The notes under the pieces were generated by a model. That model did not search any database. It was given only the letters and a program-made list of their open reading frames with translations, and was not told where the DNA came from. A program made the position numbers and the translations under genes. Below, in pieces: positions 26,541 through 37,334 of a DNA stretch of 48,186 bases. Origin of the DNA: UBA2219 sp964612075. GTDB taxonomy: Bacteria; Desulfobacterota; Deferrimicrobia; Deferrimicrobiales; Deferrimicrobiaceae. Location of the stretch: assembly GCA_964612075.1 (NCBI GenBank), contig CAZTFC010000015.1:1-48186 (forward strand), given 5' to 3'. Numbering within the stretch: the first letter of the stretch is position 1; every line of letters starts with the position of its first letter.

Positions 26541-27413
26541 TTACCGGCCCAGCCGCCGCGCCATGGTCTTCCCGATTTCGGCCGGCGATTCGGCCACCGC
26601 GATCCCCGCCGCCCGGAACGACTCGATCTTCTCGGCCGCGGTCCCCTTCCCGCCCGATATGATGGCGCCGGCGTGCCCCATCCGCTTCCCCTTGGGGGCG
26701 GTCAGCCCCGCGATGTAACCGACGACCGGCTTGCGCATGTTCTCCCGGATCCACGCGGCGGCGTCCTCCTCGGCCGCGCCGCCGATCTCCCCGATCAGGA
26801 CGACCGCCTCGGTCTGCGGGTCGGCCTCGAATGCGGACAGGACGTCGATGAAGCTCGTGCCGTTGAGCGGGTCGCCGCCGATCCCCACGCAGGAGGACTG
26901 CCCCAGCCCCAGGGCGGTGAGCTGGTGCACCGCCTCGTACGTGAGGGTCCCCGAGCGGGAGACGACGCCGACGCCGCCGGGCCGGTGGATTCCGCCCGGC
27001 ATGATGCCGGCCTTGCTCTTCCCGGGAGAGATGACGCCGGGGCAGTTCGGCCCCACCAGGCGGGTCTTCTTCCCTTCCATGAACCGCTTCACCTTCACCA
27101 TGTCCAGCACCGGGATCCCTTCCGTGATGCAGACGACCAGGGAGAGCCCGGAGTCGCACCCCTCGCAGATCGCGTCGGCGGCGAACGCGGGGGGGACGAA
27201 GATGACCGACACGTCGGCCCCCGTCCCGCGGACCGCCTGGCTGACGGAGTCGAAGACGGGGACGCCCTCGACCTCGGCGCCGGCCTTGCCCGGCGTGACC
27301 CCGCCCACGACCTTCGTGCCGTAGTCCAGCATCTGGCGCGTGTGGAACGCGCCCGCCGAGCCGGTGATCCCCTGCACGATGACGCGGCTGTCCTGGTCCA
27401 GGTAGATGCTCAC
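26541..27413 (-). CDS. sucD: Succinate-CoA ligase alpha subunit
   Basis: 290 aa. It has an N-terminal CoA-binding Rossmann domain (QGITGSAGAFH) and the phosphohistidine loop near the C-terminus (GHAGAIISGG). With SucC it makes succinate + NTP from succinyl-CoA. The start is GTG at 27411-27413, overlapping the sucC stop as GTGA. Confidence 0.96.
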   Translation of the reverse strand: MSIYLDQDSRVIVQGITGSAGAFHTRQMLDYGTKVVGGVTPGKAGAEVEGVPVFDSVSQAVRGTGADVSVIFVPPAFAADAICEGCDSGLSLVVCITEGIPVLDMVKVKRFMEGKKTRLVGPNCPGVISPGKSKAGIMPGGIHRPGGVGVVSRSGTLTYEAVHQLTALGLGQSSCVGIGGDPLNGTSFIDVLSAFEADPQTEAVVLIGEIGGAAEEDAAAWIRENMRKPVVGYIAGLTAPKGKRMGHAGAIISGGKGTAAEKIESFRAAGIAVAESPAEIGKTMARRLGR

Positions 27414-28579
27414 GGGCGGCCTCCCCCGGCGGCGGCGACGGCCTTCCTCGCCCCGTCCTCCATGTCGGACGCGGGGATGATGTTCAGCCCCGACGCGGAA
27501 AGGATCTCCTTCCCCTTCTCCCGGTTCGTGCCCTCGAGCCGGACGACCAGGGGGACCGAAAGGCCGACGCCCTTCGCCGCGGCCACCACGCCGTCGGCGA
27601 TGACGTCGCACCGCATGATCCCGCCGAAGATGTTCACGAAGATCGCCTTGACGTTCGGGTCGGACAGGATGAGGCGGAAGGCGTGCGTCACCTGCTCGGT
27701 CGAGGCGTTCCCGCCGACGTCGAGGAAGTTCGCCGGGCTGCCGCCGCAGAGCTTGATCATGTCCATGGTGGTCATCGCCAGCCCCGCGCCGTTTACCAGG
27801 CAGCCGATGTTCCCTTCGAGCCGGATGTAGGAGAGGTCGTACTTGGAGGCCTCCGTCTCGGTGGGATCCTCCTCGTCGAAATCGCGCAGCGCCTGGATCT
27901 CCCTGTTGCGGTAGAGTCCGTTGTTGTCGAAGTTCATCTTCGCGTCCATCGCCACGAGCTCGCCGTCCTCCGTCAGCACGAGCGGGTTGATCTCGGCGAG
28001 CGAGCAGTCGGTCTCCACGAAGGCCTTGTACAGCGCCGTCATCAGGCGCACGGCCTTCCCCGTGAGGTCCGTGGAGAGGCCCAGCCCGAATGCGATCTTC
28101 CGGGCCTGGAACGGCATCAGCCCGAGCGCCGGGTCGATCCACTCCTTCAGGATCTTTTCGGGGGAGCGGGCCGCGACCTCCTCGATCGACATCCCGCCCT
28201 CGGTGGACGCCATGGCGACGATCCGGGAGACGGACCGGTCGACGACCATCCCCAGGTAGTACTCCTTCCGGATCTTCCCCGCCTCCTCCACGAGGACCCG
28301 CTTGACCAGCTTCCCCTCGGGGCCCGTCTGGTGCGTCACCAGGCGCATCCCGATGATCTGCCGCGCGTGCTCGCGGACCTCCGCGAGGTCCCGGGCGATC
28401 TTCACGCCGCCGCCCTTCCCCCGACCGCCGGCGTGGATCTGCGCCTTGATGACGACGGGCGTGCCCAGCTCCTCGGCGATGACGACGGCCTCGCCCGGCG
28501 CGTCCGCCACCCTCCCCTTCGGGACCGGCACGCCGTACTGCGACAGGACGGCCTTGGCCTGGTACTCGTGGATGTTCAT
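27410..28579 (-). CDS. sucC: Succinate-CoA ligase beta subunit (ADP/GDP-forming)
   Basis: 389 aa ATP-grasp subunit. It begins MNIHEYQAKAVLSQYGVPVP, the family signature, and has GGRGKGGGVK in the nucleotide loop. The C-terminal ligase domain carries FVNIFGGIMRCD. It sits 3 bp after mdh. Nucleotide specificity was not assigned. Confidence 0.97.
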   Translation of the reverse strand: MNIHEYQAKAVLSQYGVPVPKGRVADAPGEAVVIAEELGTPVVIKAQIHAGGRGKGGGVKIARDLAEVREHARQIIGMRLVTHQTGPEGKLVKRVLVEEAGKIRKEYYLGMVVDRSVSRIVAMASTEGGMSIEEVAARSPEKILKEWIDPALGLMPFQARKIAFGLGLSTDLTGKAVRLMTALYKAFVETDCSLAEINPLVLTEDGELVAMDAKMNFDNNGLYRNREIQALRDFDEEDPTETEASKYDLSYIRLEGNIGCLVNGAGLAMTTMDMIKLCGGSPANFLDVGGNASTEQVTHAFRLILSDPNVKAIFVNIFGGIMRCDVIADGVVAAAKGVGLSVPLVVRLEGTNREKGKEILSASGLNIIPASDMEDGARKAVAAAGGGRP

Positions 28580-28582
28580 CCG

Positions 28583-29524
28583 TCAGAACCCGAGCCGATC
28601 GACGGCCTCGCAGAGCTCGCGGACCGCCGCGGCCGACCGTTTCAGCGCCTCGGACTCCTTTTCGGAAAGGGCGAACCGCACGACCTCCTCCACCCCCTTC
28701 GCGCCGAGCTTGGCCGGCAGCCCCACGAACAGCCCGTCGCACCCCTCGTAGGTCCCCTTCGAAAGCACGGCGCACGGAAGGATCGCCTTCCGGTCGAGCA
28801 GGATCGCCTCGCACATCTGCGCGGCGGCGGCCGACGGCGCGTAGTAGGCCGACCCGGTCTTCAGGAGCGACACGATCTCCGCCCCGCCCTTGGCGGTGCG
28901 CTCGAGGATCTGCCCGAGCCGATCGGCCGGGATCAGGTCCTCCACCGGGATCCCCGCGACCGTGGTGTATTTCGTAGACGGGACCATCGTGTCGCCGTGC
29001 CCCCCGAGCACGAAGGCGTTCACGTTCGCGACCGAGACGCCGAGCTCCATCGCGATGAACGCGCGGAAGCGGGCGGAGTCGAGGACCCCCGCCATCCCCA
29101 TCACCCGGTTCGCGGGGAACCCGCTGTGCTTGTGGGCGACGTAGGTCATCGCGTCGAGCGGGTTGGAGACCACGATGATGGCGGCGTCCGGAGACTTCGC
29201 GGCCGCCTTGAGGGTCACGTCCTTGACGATCCCCGCGTTGACCTTCAGCAGGTCGTCGCGGCTCATGCCCGGCTTGCGGGCGAGCCCCGAGGTGATGACC
29301 ACGATGTCGGACCCCGCCGTGTCCTCGTACCCGTTCGTCCCCGTCACCGTCGCGTCGAAGCCGCAGATGGGCGCGGACTGGAGCATGTCGAGCGCCTTCC
29401 CCTGGGGGAGCCCCTCCACGATGTCCACGAGGACGACGTCGCAGATCCCCTTCTCGGCCAGCCGCTGCGCCGTGGTGGCCCCTACGTTCCCCGCCCCGAT
29501 GACCGTGACCTTCGCCCTGCTCAT
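28583..29524 (-). CDS. mdh: Malate dehydrogenase (LDH-like type)
   Basis: 313 aa. It has the NAD-binding GAGNVGAT motif (11-18) and a substrate loop GLARKPGMSRDDLL with the arginine at the position that gives malate over lactate specificity. VSNPLDAMTY and the catalytic histidine in GGHGDTMVP follow. It catalyses malate + NAD <-> oxaloacetate. It lies 16 bp downstream of icd. Confidence 0.96.
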   Translation of the reverse strand: MSRAKVTVIGAGNVGATTAQRLAEKGICDVVLVDIVEGLPQGKALDMLQSAPICGFDATVTGTNGYEDTAGSDIVVITSGLARKPGMSRDDLLKVNAGIVKDVTLKAAAKSPDAAIIVVSNPLDAMTYVAHKHSGFPANRVMGMAGVLDSARFRAFIAMELGVSVANVNAFVLGGHGDTMVPSTKYTTVAGIPVEDLIPADRLGQILERTAKGGAEIVSLLKTGSAYYAPSAAAAQMCEAILLDRKAILPCAVLSKGTYEGCDGLFVGLPAKLGAKGVEEVVRFALSEKESEALKRSAAAVRELCEAVDRLGF

Positions 29525-29540
29525 CCCGCTGCCCCCCTCT

Positions 29541-30956
<1,416 letters not shown>

Positions 30957-30973
30957 GTGTTCCTCCATTTGGG

Positions 30974-31013
30974 GGTAAAACTATAGGCTATTGTACGATG
31001 GCCGAACCGTCAA
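30974..31013 (-). promoter_or_regulatory. Possible promoter region for the icd-to-recO run
   Basis: The minus strand of the 95-bp spacer contains TTGACG followed at non-standard distances by TACAAT and TATAGT. It is AT-rich compared with surroundings and is the only plausible start point for the following run of genes. No single -35/-10 pair fits well, so confidence is low. Confidence 0.3.
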
Positions 31014-31051
31014 GATACCGGAAGCCGAAAAACAGCGCCCGGTCGGGAAGC

Positions 31052-32113
31052 CTAGGCCTGCCGGCAGAAGGCGAGCAGCGCGTCGGTGTCCACCGACGCG
31101 CGGACGGCTTCCACGCCGCGGGCGACCTTCTCCGGCTCCCGGATCCGCAGGCGCCCCAGGATCCGCTCGAACTTCTCCACGGTGGAGAAGGTGTCCTCCG
31201 CAACCTTCAGGATGGCCACGCCCTTCTCGCGCGCCTTCGCCAGGATGATGTCGTGCGGGGCGACGCCGCCCGTCAGCACCAGCGCCAGCGTGTCGGTCTC
31301 GAGGGCGGCGAGCTGGATGTCCGTCCGGAAGCCGCCGGTGACCACCGCCTTCCGGGGGATGCCGCGGAAGATCCGCAGCGCGTGCTCCACGTCCATCGTG
31401 CCCACGCAGAACCGCTCGATCATCGTCCCGGGGGAGGGCCCTTCCAGCAGGACCGCCGCGTTGAGCCGGGAAACCAGCGATCCCACGCTGACGCTGTCGA
31501 GCAGCGGGTCCAGCGGCACGGCCCCGAGGACCCGGATCCCCTTCTTCTCCAGGAAGGCGCCCGCCGTCCCCCGGACGAACGACTCCTGGGCCGACGGTAC
31601 CCGGTTGAAGACCACCCCGAGGAGGCGGGGGCCCAGCACCTGGGCGGCCCACAGCACCTGGTCCATCGACTTCTCGCCCTCGAACCGGTCCACCAGCACC
31701 ACGCGGCAGTTGAAGTTCACGATCAGCTCCAGCGGGGAGAGGCCGAAGAAATATCCGTCGCGCGCGTTGGCGGTGCCGCCGATGAGGAGGATCTCCGAGC
31801 GGGCCTCGGCGTCGCGCACCGAGGCGGTGATCTTCCCCCGCAGGCGGAGGTCTTCCCCGCGGTAGGCGGCCATCACCAGGTCGGGCGTGATCACGGCCGG
31901 GCAGAAAGCCTCCGGCGGTCCTTCGAGCCCCAGCTGGTTCGCGATGAACGAGGCGTCCTCGTCGACCAGCTTCCCGTCCTCCATGACGGGGATCTTCCCG
32001 AGGATCTTGAGGTACCCGACCTTGACGCCCGCCTCGCCCCAGATCTTTCCCAAAGCCAGCGCGACGAGCGTCTTCCCGGCGTATTCCGACGTGGACGCGA
32101 TATACAGGTTCAT
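31052..32113 (-). CDS. BioD-like P-loop/DRTGG domain protein (phosphotransacetylase N-terminal-like)
   Basis: 353 aa. The N-terminal half is a dethiobiotin-synthetase-like P-loop domain (STSEYAGKTLV at 7-17). A DRTGG domain follows (VVTGGFRTDIQLAAL and LTGGVAPHDIILAK). These two domains form the regulatory N-terminus of long Pta proteins, but the Pta catalytic domain is absent. The gene overlaps the acetate-CoA ligase by 4 nt (ATGA), suggesting a regulatory or accessory role in acetyl-CoA/acetate interconversion. No enzymatic activity can be assigned. Confidence 0.85.
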   Translation of the reverse strand: MNLYIASTSEYAGKTLVALALGKIWGEAGVKVGYLKILGKIPVMEDGKLVDEDASFIANQLGLEGPPEAFCPAVITPDLVMAAYRGEDLRLRGKITASVRDAEARSEILLIGGTANARDGYFFGLSPLELIVNFNCRVVLVDRFEGEKSMDQVLWAAQVLGPRLLGVVFNRVPSAQESFVRGTAGAFLEKKGIRVLGAVPLDPLLDSVSVGSLVSRLNAAVLLEGPSPGTMIERFCVGTMDVEHALRIFRGIPRKAVVTGGFRTDIQLAALETDTLALVLTGGVAPHDIILAKAREKGVAILKVAEDTFSTVEKFERILGRLRIREPEKVARGVEAVRASVDTDALLAFCRQA

Positions 32114-34218
32114 TTCCTGCCCTCCGCTACCGCTACCCGGCAGTCGATCGCCCGAAGCCCCTTGCCCCTGGGCATCACCCGGACGGGGTTGATGTCGAGC
32201 TCCATGATCTCGGGGAAGTCGCACGACAGGGCCGACAGCCGCAGCATGGCGTCGATGATGGCCTCCTCGTCCGCCGGCTCGGTGCCGCGGTAGCCGGCCA
32301 GCAGCGGGTAGGCCCGGATCTCCCGGATCATCTCCGCGGCGTCGCGCCGCGACACCGGCGCCACCCGGAACGCGACGTCCTTGAGGACCTCGACGTAGAT
32401 GCCTCCCAGGCCGAACATCAGCAGCGGCCCGAACTGCGGGTCGCGGGTCAGCCCCAGGATGAGCTCCTGGCCGCCGACGATCATCTCCTGCACGGAGACC
32501 CCGGCGATCCACGCGTCCGGGGCGTGGCGGCGCACCGAGGCGGTGATCTCGACGAACGCCCTTTCGACGTCCTGCTCGGACGCGAGGCCGAGGCGCACGC
32601 CCCCCACGTCGGTCTTGTGGAGGATCTGCGGGGAGACGATCTTCATGACGACCTGCGGGACGCCCATCTCGCGGAACGCCTGCACGGCGTCCGCGGACGT
32701 CTGCGCGAAGGAGTTCTTCGGGAAGGAGAAGCCGTACACCTCGAGGATGGAGCGCGCGTCCTCCTCGCCGCCCTGCCCCCCCTTGGAAAGGATCCTGCCG
32801 ATGGCGCGCTGGGCGGCCATCGGGCGGCCGCCGAGGGAGCCGCCGTCCTCGGGGAAATCGGCGGTCTGGATGCGGGAGTACCGCACCATCGCGTGCGCGG
32901 TGCCCACGGCGCGCTCGGGGGTGATGTAACTGGGGACCCCGCCCTCCATGAGAACCTTGCGGGCGGAGGCGACGCTGGTCCCCCCGACGAACGACCCGAA
33001 CACCGTTTTCCCCGTCTTCCCCAGCTCGGACACGACGGCGCGCGCCGTTTCCTCGGGCTCGGTCATGACCTGCGGCGTCAGCAGCACGAGGACCATGTCG
33101 ACGGAATCGTCGCCCGCGAGGATATTGAGGACGTCCCGGTACCGGTCGGCGCGGGCGTCCCCGATGATGTCCACCGGGTTGACCAGGCTGGAGGTCGGCG
33201 GGACCTTGGGGGCGATCCGCACGCGCAGCGACTCGGAGACCTCGGCGAGACGGATCCCCAGGCGGTCCGCCGTGTCCGCCGCCAGGATCCCCGGCCCCCC
33301 CGCGTTGGTCAGGATGAGGAGCTTCCCCTGTTTCGGCACCGGCTGCATCGAGAAGCCGACGGTGAAGTCGAACAGCTCCTCGATCGAGGCGGCGCGCAGT
33401 ATCCCCGCCTGGCGGAACGCCGCGGCGTAGGCGCTGTCGGAACCGGCAAGGCTCCCCGTGTGGGAGGAGGCGGCCCGGGCGCCCGAGGCCGTGGAGCCCG
33501 CCTTCAGCAGGACGACCGGCTTGCGGAGGGTCACGTCCTTGGCGGCTTTCAGGAACCGCCGGCCGTCGTCGATGCTCTCGATGTAGCCCATGATCACGCG
33601 GGTCTCCGGGTCGTCGGCCAGGAACTCGAGGACGTCCGACTCGGAGACGTCGGCCTTGTTCCCCATGCTTACGACCTTGGAGTAGCCGATATTCTCGCCC
33701 AATGACCGGTCGAGGAGGGCCGTGCAAAGCGCCCCGGACTGGGAGAGGAAGCCGATGTTTCCCGTCCCCGGGGTGCCGTTGGAGAAGGAGGCGTTCAGGC
33801 GGGCATGGGTGTCGATCACCCCGAGGCAGTTCGGGCCCACGACCCGGATCCCGGTGGCGCGCGCCAGGGAGGTGAGCTCGCGCTCCAGGGTGACGCCGGC
33901 GCCCCCCACCTCCTTGAACCCGGCGGAGATGGCGATGGCCGCCTTCATCCCCTTCGCCGCGAGGGCGGGGAACGACTTCAGGATGTCCTTCGGGGAAACG
34001 ACGAAGACGCCGAGGTCCACCGGCCCGGGGATCGCCTCGATGGACTGCAGCAACGGGCGGCCCAGCAGCTCGCCGCCCCCCGGGTTGATGCCGTAAACGT
34101 CCCCCGGGAACCCGGCCTGGACCAGGTTCGCAAAGACGCCGTACCCCACCTTCTCGGGGTTCCGGGACGCCCCGACGACGGCTACGGATTTCGGTCGGAA
34201 CAGCTCCTTGGGCAGCAC
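32110..34218 (-). CDS. Acetate-CoA ligase (ADP-forming), fused alpha-beta type
   Basis: About 702 aa. The alpha part begins with a CoA-binding domain (LFRPKSVAVVGASRNPEKVG), then the succinyl-CoA-ligase-like domain with the phosphohistidine in ASSHTGSLAGSDSAY. The beta part (from about 475) is an ATP-grasp domain. It converts acetyl-CoA (or another acyl-CoA) + ADP + Pi to acid + ATP. The frame opens at a TTG (34236); I prefer GTG at 34216-34218, because family members start just before LFxPKSVAVVGAS. Neither has a visible ribosome site, while TATAGT (34225-34230) lies seven bases before the GTG. Confidence 0.9.
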   Translation of the reverse strand: MLPKELFRPKSVAVVGASRNPEKVGYGVFANLVQAGFPGDVYGINPGGGELLGRPLLQSIEAIPGPVDLGVFVVSPKDILKSFPALAAKGMKAAIAISAGFKEVGGAGVTLERELTSLARATGIRVVGPNCLGVIDTHARLNASFSNGTPGTGNIGFLSQSGALCTALLDRSLGENIGYSKVVSMGNKADVSESDVLEFLADDPETRVIMGYIESIDDGRRFLKAAKDVTLRKPVVLLKAGSTASGARAASSHTGSLAGSDSAYAAAFRQAGILRAASIEELFDFTVGFSMQPVPKQGKLLILTNAGGPGILAADTADRLGIRLAEVSESLRVRIAPKVPPTSSLVNPVDIIGDARADRYRDVLNILAGDDSVDMVLVLLTPQVMTEPEETARAVVSELGKTGKTVFGSFVGGTSVASARKVLMEGGVPSYITPERAVGTAHAMVRYSRIQTADFPEDGGSLGGRPMAAQRAIGRILSKGGQGGEEDARSILEVYGFSFPKNSFAQTSADAVQAFREMGVPQVVMKIVSPQILHKTDVGGVRLGLASEQDVERAFVEITASVRRHAPDAWIAGVSVQEMIVGGQELILGLTRDPQFGPLLMFGLGGIYVEVLKDVAFRVAPVSRRDAAEMIREIRAYPLLAGYRGTEPADEEAIIDAMLRLSALSCDFPEIMELDINPVRVMPRGKGLRAIDCRVAVAEGRK

Positions 34219-34254
34219 GGGACCACTATAAACCAAATCGGAGGAGGCATGGAA

Positions 34255-34272
34255 GGGGGCGAAGGCGCCCCC
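34255..34272 (-). terminator. Hairpin after aspS, probable terminator
   Basis: Perfect 7-bp stem GGGGGCG/CGCCCCC with a 4-nt loop, 6 bp beyond the aspS stop. The following bases (TTCCATG) give only a weak T-tract, so termination may be partial. Confidence 0.5.
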
Positions 34273-34278
34273 GTTCCC

Positions 34279-36069
34279 CTACTTTTTCACGGGCGTCGTC
34301 ACCCGGATCGACAGCTCCCGGAGCTGCCTGACGTCGACCTCCGAAGGTGCGTCGGTCATCAGGCACGTGGCCTTCTGCGTCTTCGGGAACGCGATCACGT
34401 CGCGCAGCGAGTCCGCCCCCGAGAAGATCATCGCCAGCCGGTCGAGCCCGTAGGCGATGCCGCCGTGCGGCGGCGCGCCGAACTCCAGCGCCTCGAGGAG
34501 GAAGCCGAACTTTACGCGCGCCTCCTCCGGCCCGATGTCCAGGAGCTGGAACACCTTGGACTGGATGTCCTTGCGGTGGATACGGATGCTCCCTCCCCCG
34601 ATCTCGGAGCCGTTGAGCACCATGTCGTACGCCTTGGCGCGCGCCTTCCCCGGGTCCGTGTCGAGAAGCGGCAGGTCGTCGTCGAGCGGCGCGGTGAACG
34701 GGTGGTGCATCGCCCCCCACCGCTTCTCCTCCTTGTCCCACTCGAACATCGGGAAATCGGTGACCCAGAGGAGATGGTGCAGCTTCGGGTCGATCAGCCC
34801 CAGCTTCTCTCCGAGGTGGAGCCGGAGCCGCCCGAGGGACGCGCAAACCACGTCGAACCCGTCCGCGACCAGCAGGAGCAGGTCGCCCGGCTTCGCGCCG
34901 GAACGCGCCCGCAGCTGCTCGAGCTGCTCCTCCTTGAAGAACTTCGTCAACGACGAGGAAAGCCCCTCCGCCGTGACCTTGAACCACCCCAGCCCGGCGG
35001 CCCCGCCGATCTTCGCCACCTCCTCGAGCGCGACGATCTCCGACCGGCTGGACTCGGCCAGCCCCGGGGCGGTGATCCCCCGGATGAAGCCGCCCTTCGC
35101 CGCGACCTCCGCGAACACGCGGAACTCCGTCTTCGACAGCAGCTCCGTGTAGTCCGTGATCTCGAGGCCGAACCGGGTGTCCGGCTTGTCGACGCCGAAC
35201 CGGTCCATCGCCTCCCGGTAGCCGAGCCGGGGGATCGGCGTCTCGAGCTCCTTCCCGAGCACGTCGCGGAAGGCCCGCGCCATCATCCCCTCGAACATCG
35301 CGAAGACATCCTCGCGGTCGACGAAGGACATCTCCGCGTCGATCTGCGTGAACTCCGGCTGGCGGTCGGCCCGGAGGTCCTCGTCCCGGAAGCATTTCAC
35401 GACCTGCGCGTACCGGTCGTACCCCGAGACCATCAGGATCTGCTTGAAAAGCTGCGGGGACTGCGGCAGCGCGTAGAACATCCCCGGGTTGACGCGGGAC
35501 GGGACCAGGTAGTCGCGCGCGCCTTCCGGCGTGCTTTTCGTGAGCACCGGGGTTTCGATCTCGAGGAAGCCGTTCTCGAACAGGTACTCCCGCACGCTGC
35601 GGGCGAGCCGCGCGCGCAAAAGGAAATTCGACTGGACCGACGGCCTCCGAAGGTCGAGGTAGCGGTACTTGAGCCGGACGCTCTCGGCGACGTCCGTGTC
35701 GTCCTCGAGGGAGAAGGGGATCGGCTTCGACTCGTTGAGGACGGCGAGCGAGACCGCCGCGACCTCGACCTCCCCCGTGGGCAGGTTCGGGTTCTCCGTG
35801 CCCGGCGGCCTCCGGCGTACGGTGCCGCGCACCGAAAGGACGAATTCCACCCGCAGCGCGTCGGCCTTGGCGTGCGCCTCGACGGACCCCTCGGGATTGA
35901 TGACGACCTGCGCCAGCCCCTCCCGGTCGCGCAGGTCGACGAACACGAGCCCCCCGTGGTCCCGGCGCCGGTGCACCCAGCCGCAGAGCACCACCTCCTG
36001 TCCGATGTGCTCGGCCCGCAGCCGGCCGCAGTATATGGTCCTCTTGTGCTCGGGCAGAAACGCGTCCAA
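34279..36069 (-). CDS. aspS: Aspartate-tRNA ligase
   Basis: 596 aa, bacterial-type class IIb AspRS: an N-terminal OB anticodon domain (VVLCGWVHRRRDHGG), motif 2 FRDEDLRADRQPEFTQID, a GAD insertion domain, and motif 3 GIAYGLDRL. The start is TTG at 36067-36069. AAGGAGG lies seven bases upstream of it, whereas an earlier TTG (36075) is too close to that site. It begins 2 bp after the hisS stop. The sequence cannot show whether it also charges tRNA-Asn. Confidence 0.96.
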   Translation of the reverse strand: MDAFLPEHKRTIYCGRLRAEHIGQEVVLCGWVHRRRDHGGLVFVDLRDREGLAQVVINPEGSVEAHAKADALRVEFVLSVRGTVRRRPPGTENPNLPTGEVEVAAVSLAVLNESKPIPFSLEDDTDVAESVRLKYRYLDLRRPSVQSNFLLRARLARSVREYLFENGFLEIETPVLTKSTPEGARDYLVPSRVNPGMFYALPQSPQLFKQILMVSGYDRYAQVVKCFRDEDLRADRQPEFTQIDAEMSFVDREDVFAMFEGMMARAFRDVLGKELETPIPRLGYREAMDRFGVDKPDTRFGLEITDYTELLSKTEFRVFAEVAAKGGFIRGITAPGLAESSRSEIVALEEVAKIGGAAGLGWFKVTAEGLSSSLTKFFKEEQLEQLRARSGAKPGDLLLLVADGFDVVCASLGRLRLHLGEKLGLIDPKLHHLLWVTDFPMFEWDKEEKRWGAMHHPFTAPLDDDLPLLDTDPGKARAKAYDMVLNGSEIGGGSIRIHRKDIQSKVFQLLDIGPEEARVKFGFLLEALEFGAPPHGGIAYGLDRLAMIFSGADSLRDVIAFPKTQKATCLMTDAPSEVDVRQLRELSIRVTTPVKK

Positions 36070-36071
36070 CG

Positions 36072-37334
36072 TCAACCCTCCTTCCGGAACCCGCGGAGCC
36101 TTCGCATGGCCTCCTCCGCGGAGACCTCTTCCTGCGTCGCCTTCTCCATGTCTCGGTACGCCACCGCGCCGCGCGCCGCCTCCTCCTCGCCGAGGACGAC
36201 GACCGCCTTCGCGCCCGAACGGTCGGCCCGCCGGAACTGGCTCTTCAGGCTGCGCCCCTCGTAGTCCATGTCGGCCCGGACCCCCTGCGCCACGAGCTCC
36301 ATCTTCCACCGGAACGCCTCCGGCAGGAGCGCGGGGGACGTGGTCACGAGGAAGACGTCCGCCGCGGCCGGCGCCGCGCCGCCCTCGCCCAGCAGCATCA
36401 GCAGCCTCTCCACCCCGATCGCGAAGCCGATGGCCGGGACCGGCTCCTTCCCGCCGATCATCTCCGCGAGGCCGTCGTACCGCCCGCCGGCGGCGACGGT
36501 GTTCTGCGCCCCCATCCCGGGGATGACGAACTCGAAGGTCGTCCGCCGGTAATAGTCGAGGCCGCGGACCATCCGGGGGTTCCTGCGGAACGGGATCCCC
36601 GCGGCGGACAGCGACGCCTCGACGGCGGTGAAATGGTCGCGGCACGCCCCGCACAGCGAGTCGAGGATCGACGGCGCGTCGGCGGTCGCCCGGATGCACC
36701 GCTCCGCCTTGCAGTCGAGCACGCGCAGCGGGTTTCGCACCCTGCGCCGGCGGCAGTCGTCGCACAGGTCGGATTCGCGCCCGGCGAGGAACTCCGCGAG
36801 GCGCTCGTTGAACCGGGGCCGGCACTCCGGGTCCCCGAGGGAGTTGATCTCGAGCGACACGCCGTCGAGGCCGGCGTCCCGGAGGAACCCGTACAGGAAG
36901 GCCATCGACTCGGCGTCGGCGTAGGGCGACTCGGTCCCGAACAGCTCCGCCCCGAACTGGTGGAACTGCCGCAGGCGCCCCTTCTGCGGCCGCTCGTGAC
37001 GGAACATCGGGCCGATGTAGAACAGCCGGACCGGCCACTCCCCCAGCCCGGCCCGGTGCTCGAGGACCGCCCGGACCACCGACGCGGTCCCCTCGGGGCG
37101 CACCGTCAGGCTGTCGCCCGAACGGTCGGCGAAAGTGTACATCTCCTTCTCGACGATGTCGGTCGTCTCGCCGACCGCGCGCGAGAACAGCTCCGTGCGC
37201 TCGAGCAGCGGCGTGCGGATCTCGCGGAAGCCGTACCGGCCGGCGTGCGCCCGGAACGACGCCTCGAGGGCGGACCAGCGTGAGGACTCGGGGGGAAGGA
37301 TGTCCTTCATCCCCCGGATGGCGGTCAACGTCAT
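36072..37334 (-). CDS. hisS: Histidine-tRNA ligase
   Basis: 420 aa class II HisRS. It starts MTLTAIRGMKDILPPES and has motif 2 FRHERPQKGRLRQFHQFG. The histidine-A motifs are RGLDYYRRTTFEF and GGRYDGLAEMIGG. A C-terminal anticodon-binding domain follows. The start overlaps the upstream gene by 4 nt (ATGA). Confidence 0.97.
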   Translation of the reverse strand: MTLTAIRGMKDILPPESSRWSALEASFRAHAGRYGFREIRTPLLERTELFSRAVGETTDIVEKEMYTFADRSGDSLTVRPEGTASVVRAVLEHRAGLGEWPVRLFYIGPMFRHERPQKGRLRQFHQFGAELFGTESPYADAESMAFLYGFLRDAGLDGVSLEINSLGDPECRPRFNERLAEFLAGRESDLCDDCRRRRVRNPLRVLDCKAERCIRATADAPSILDSLCGACRDHFTAVEASLSAAGIPFRRNPRMVRGLDYYRRTTFEFVIPGMGAQNTVAAGGRYDGLAEMIGGKEPVPAIGFAIGVERLLMLLGEGGAAPAAADVFLVTTSPALLPEAFRWKMELVAQGVRADMDYEGRSLKSQFRRADRSGAKAVVVLGEEEAARGAVAYRDMEKATQEEVSAEEAMRRLRGFRKEG

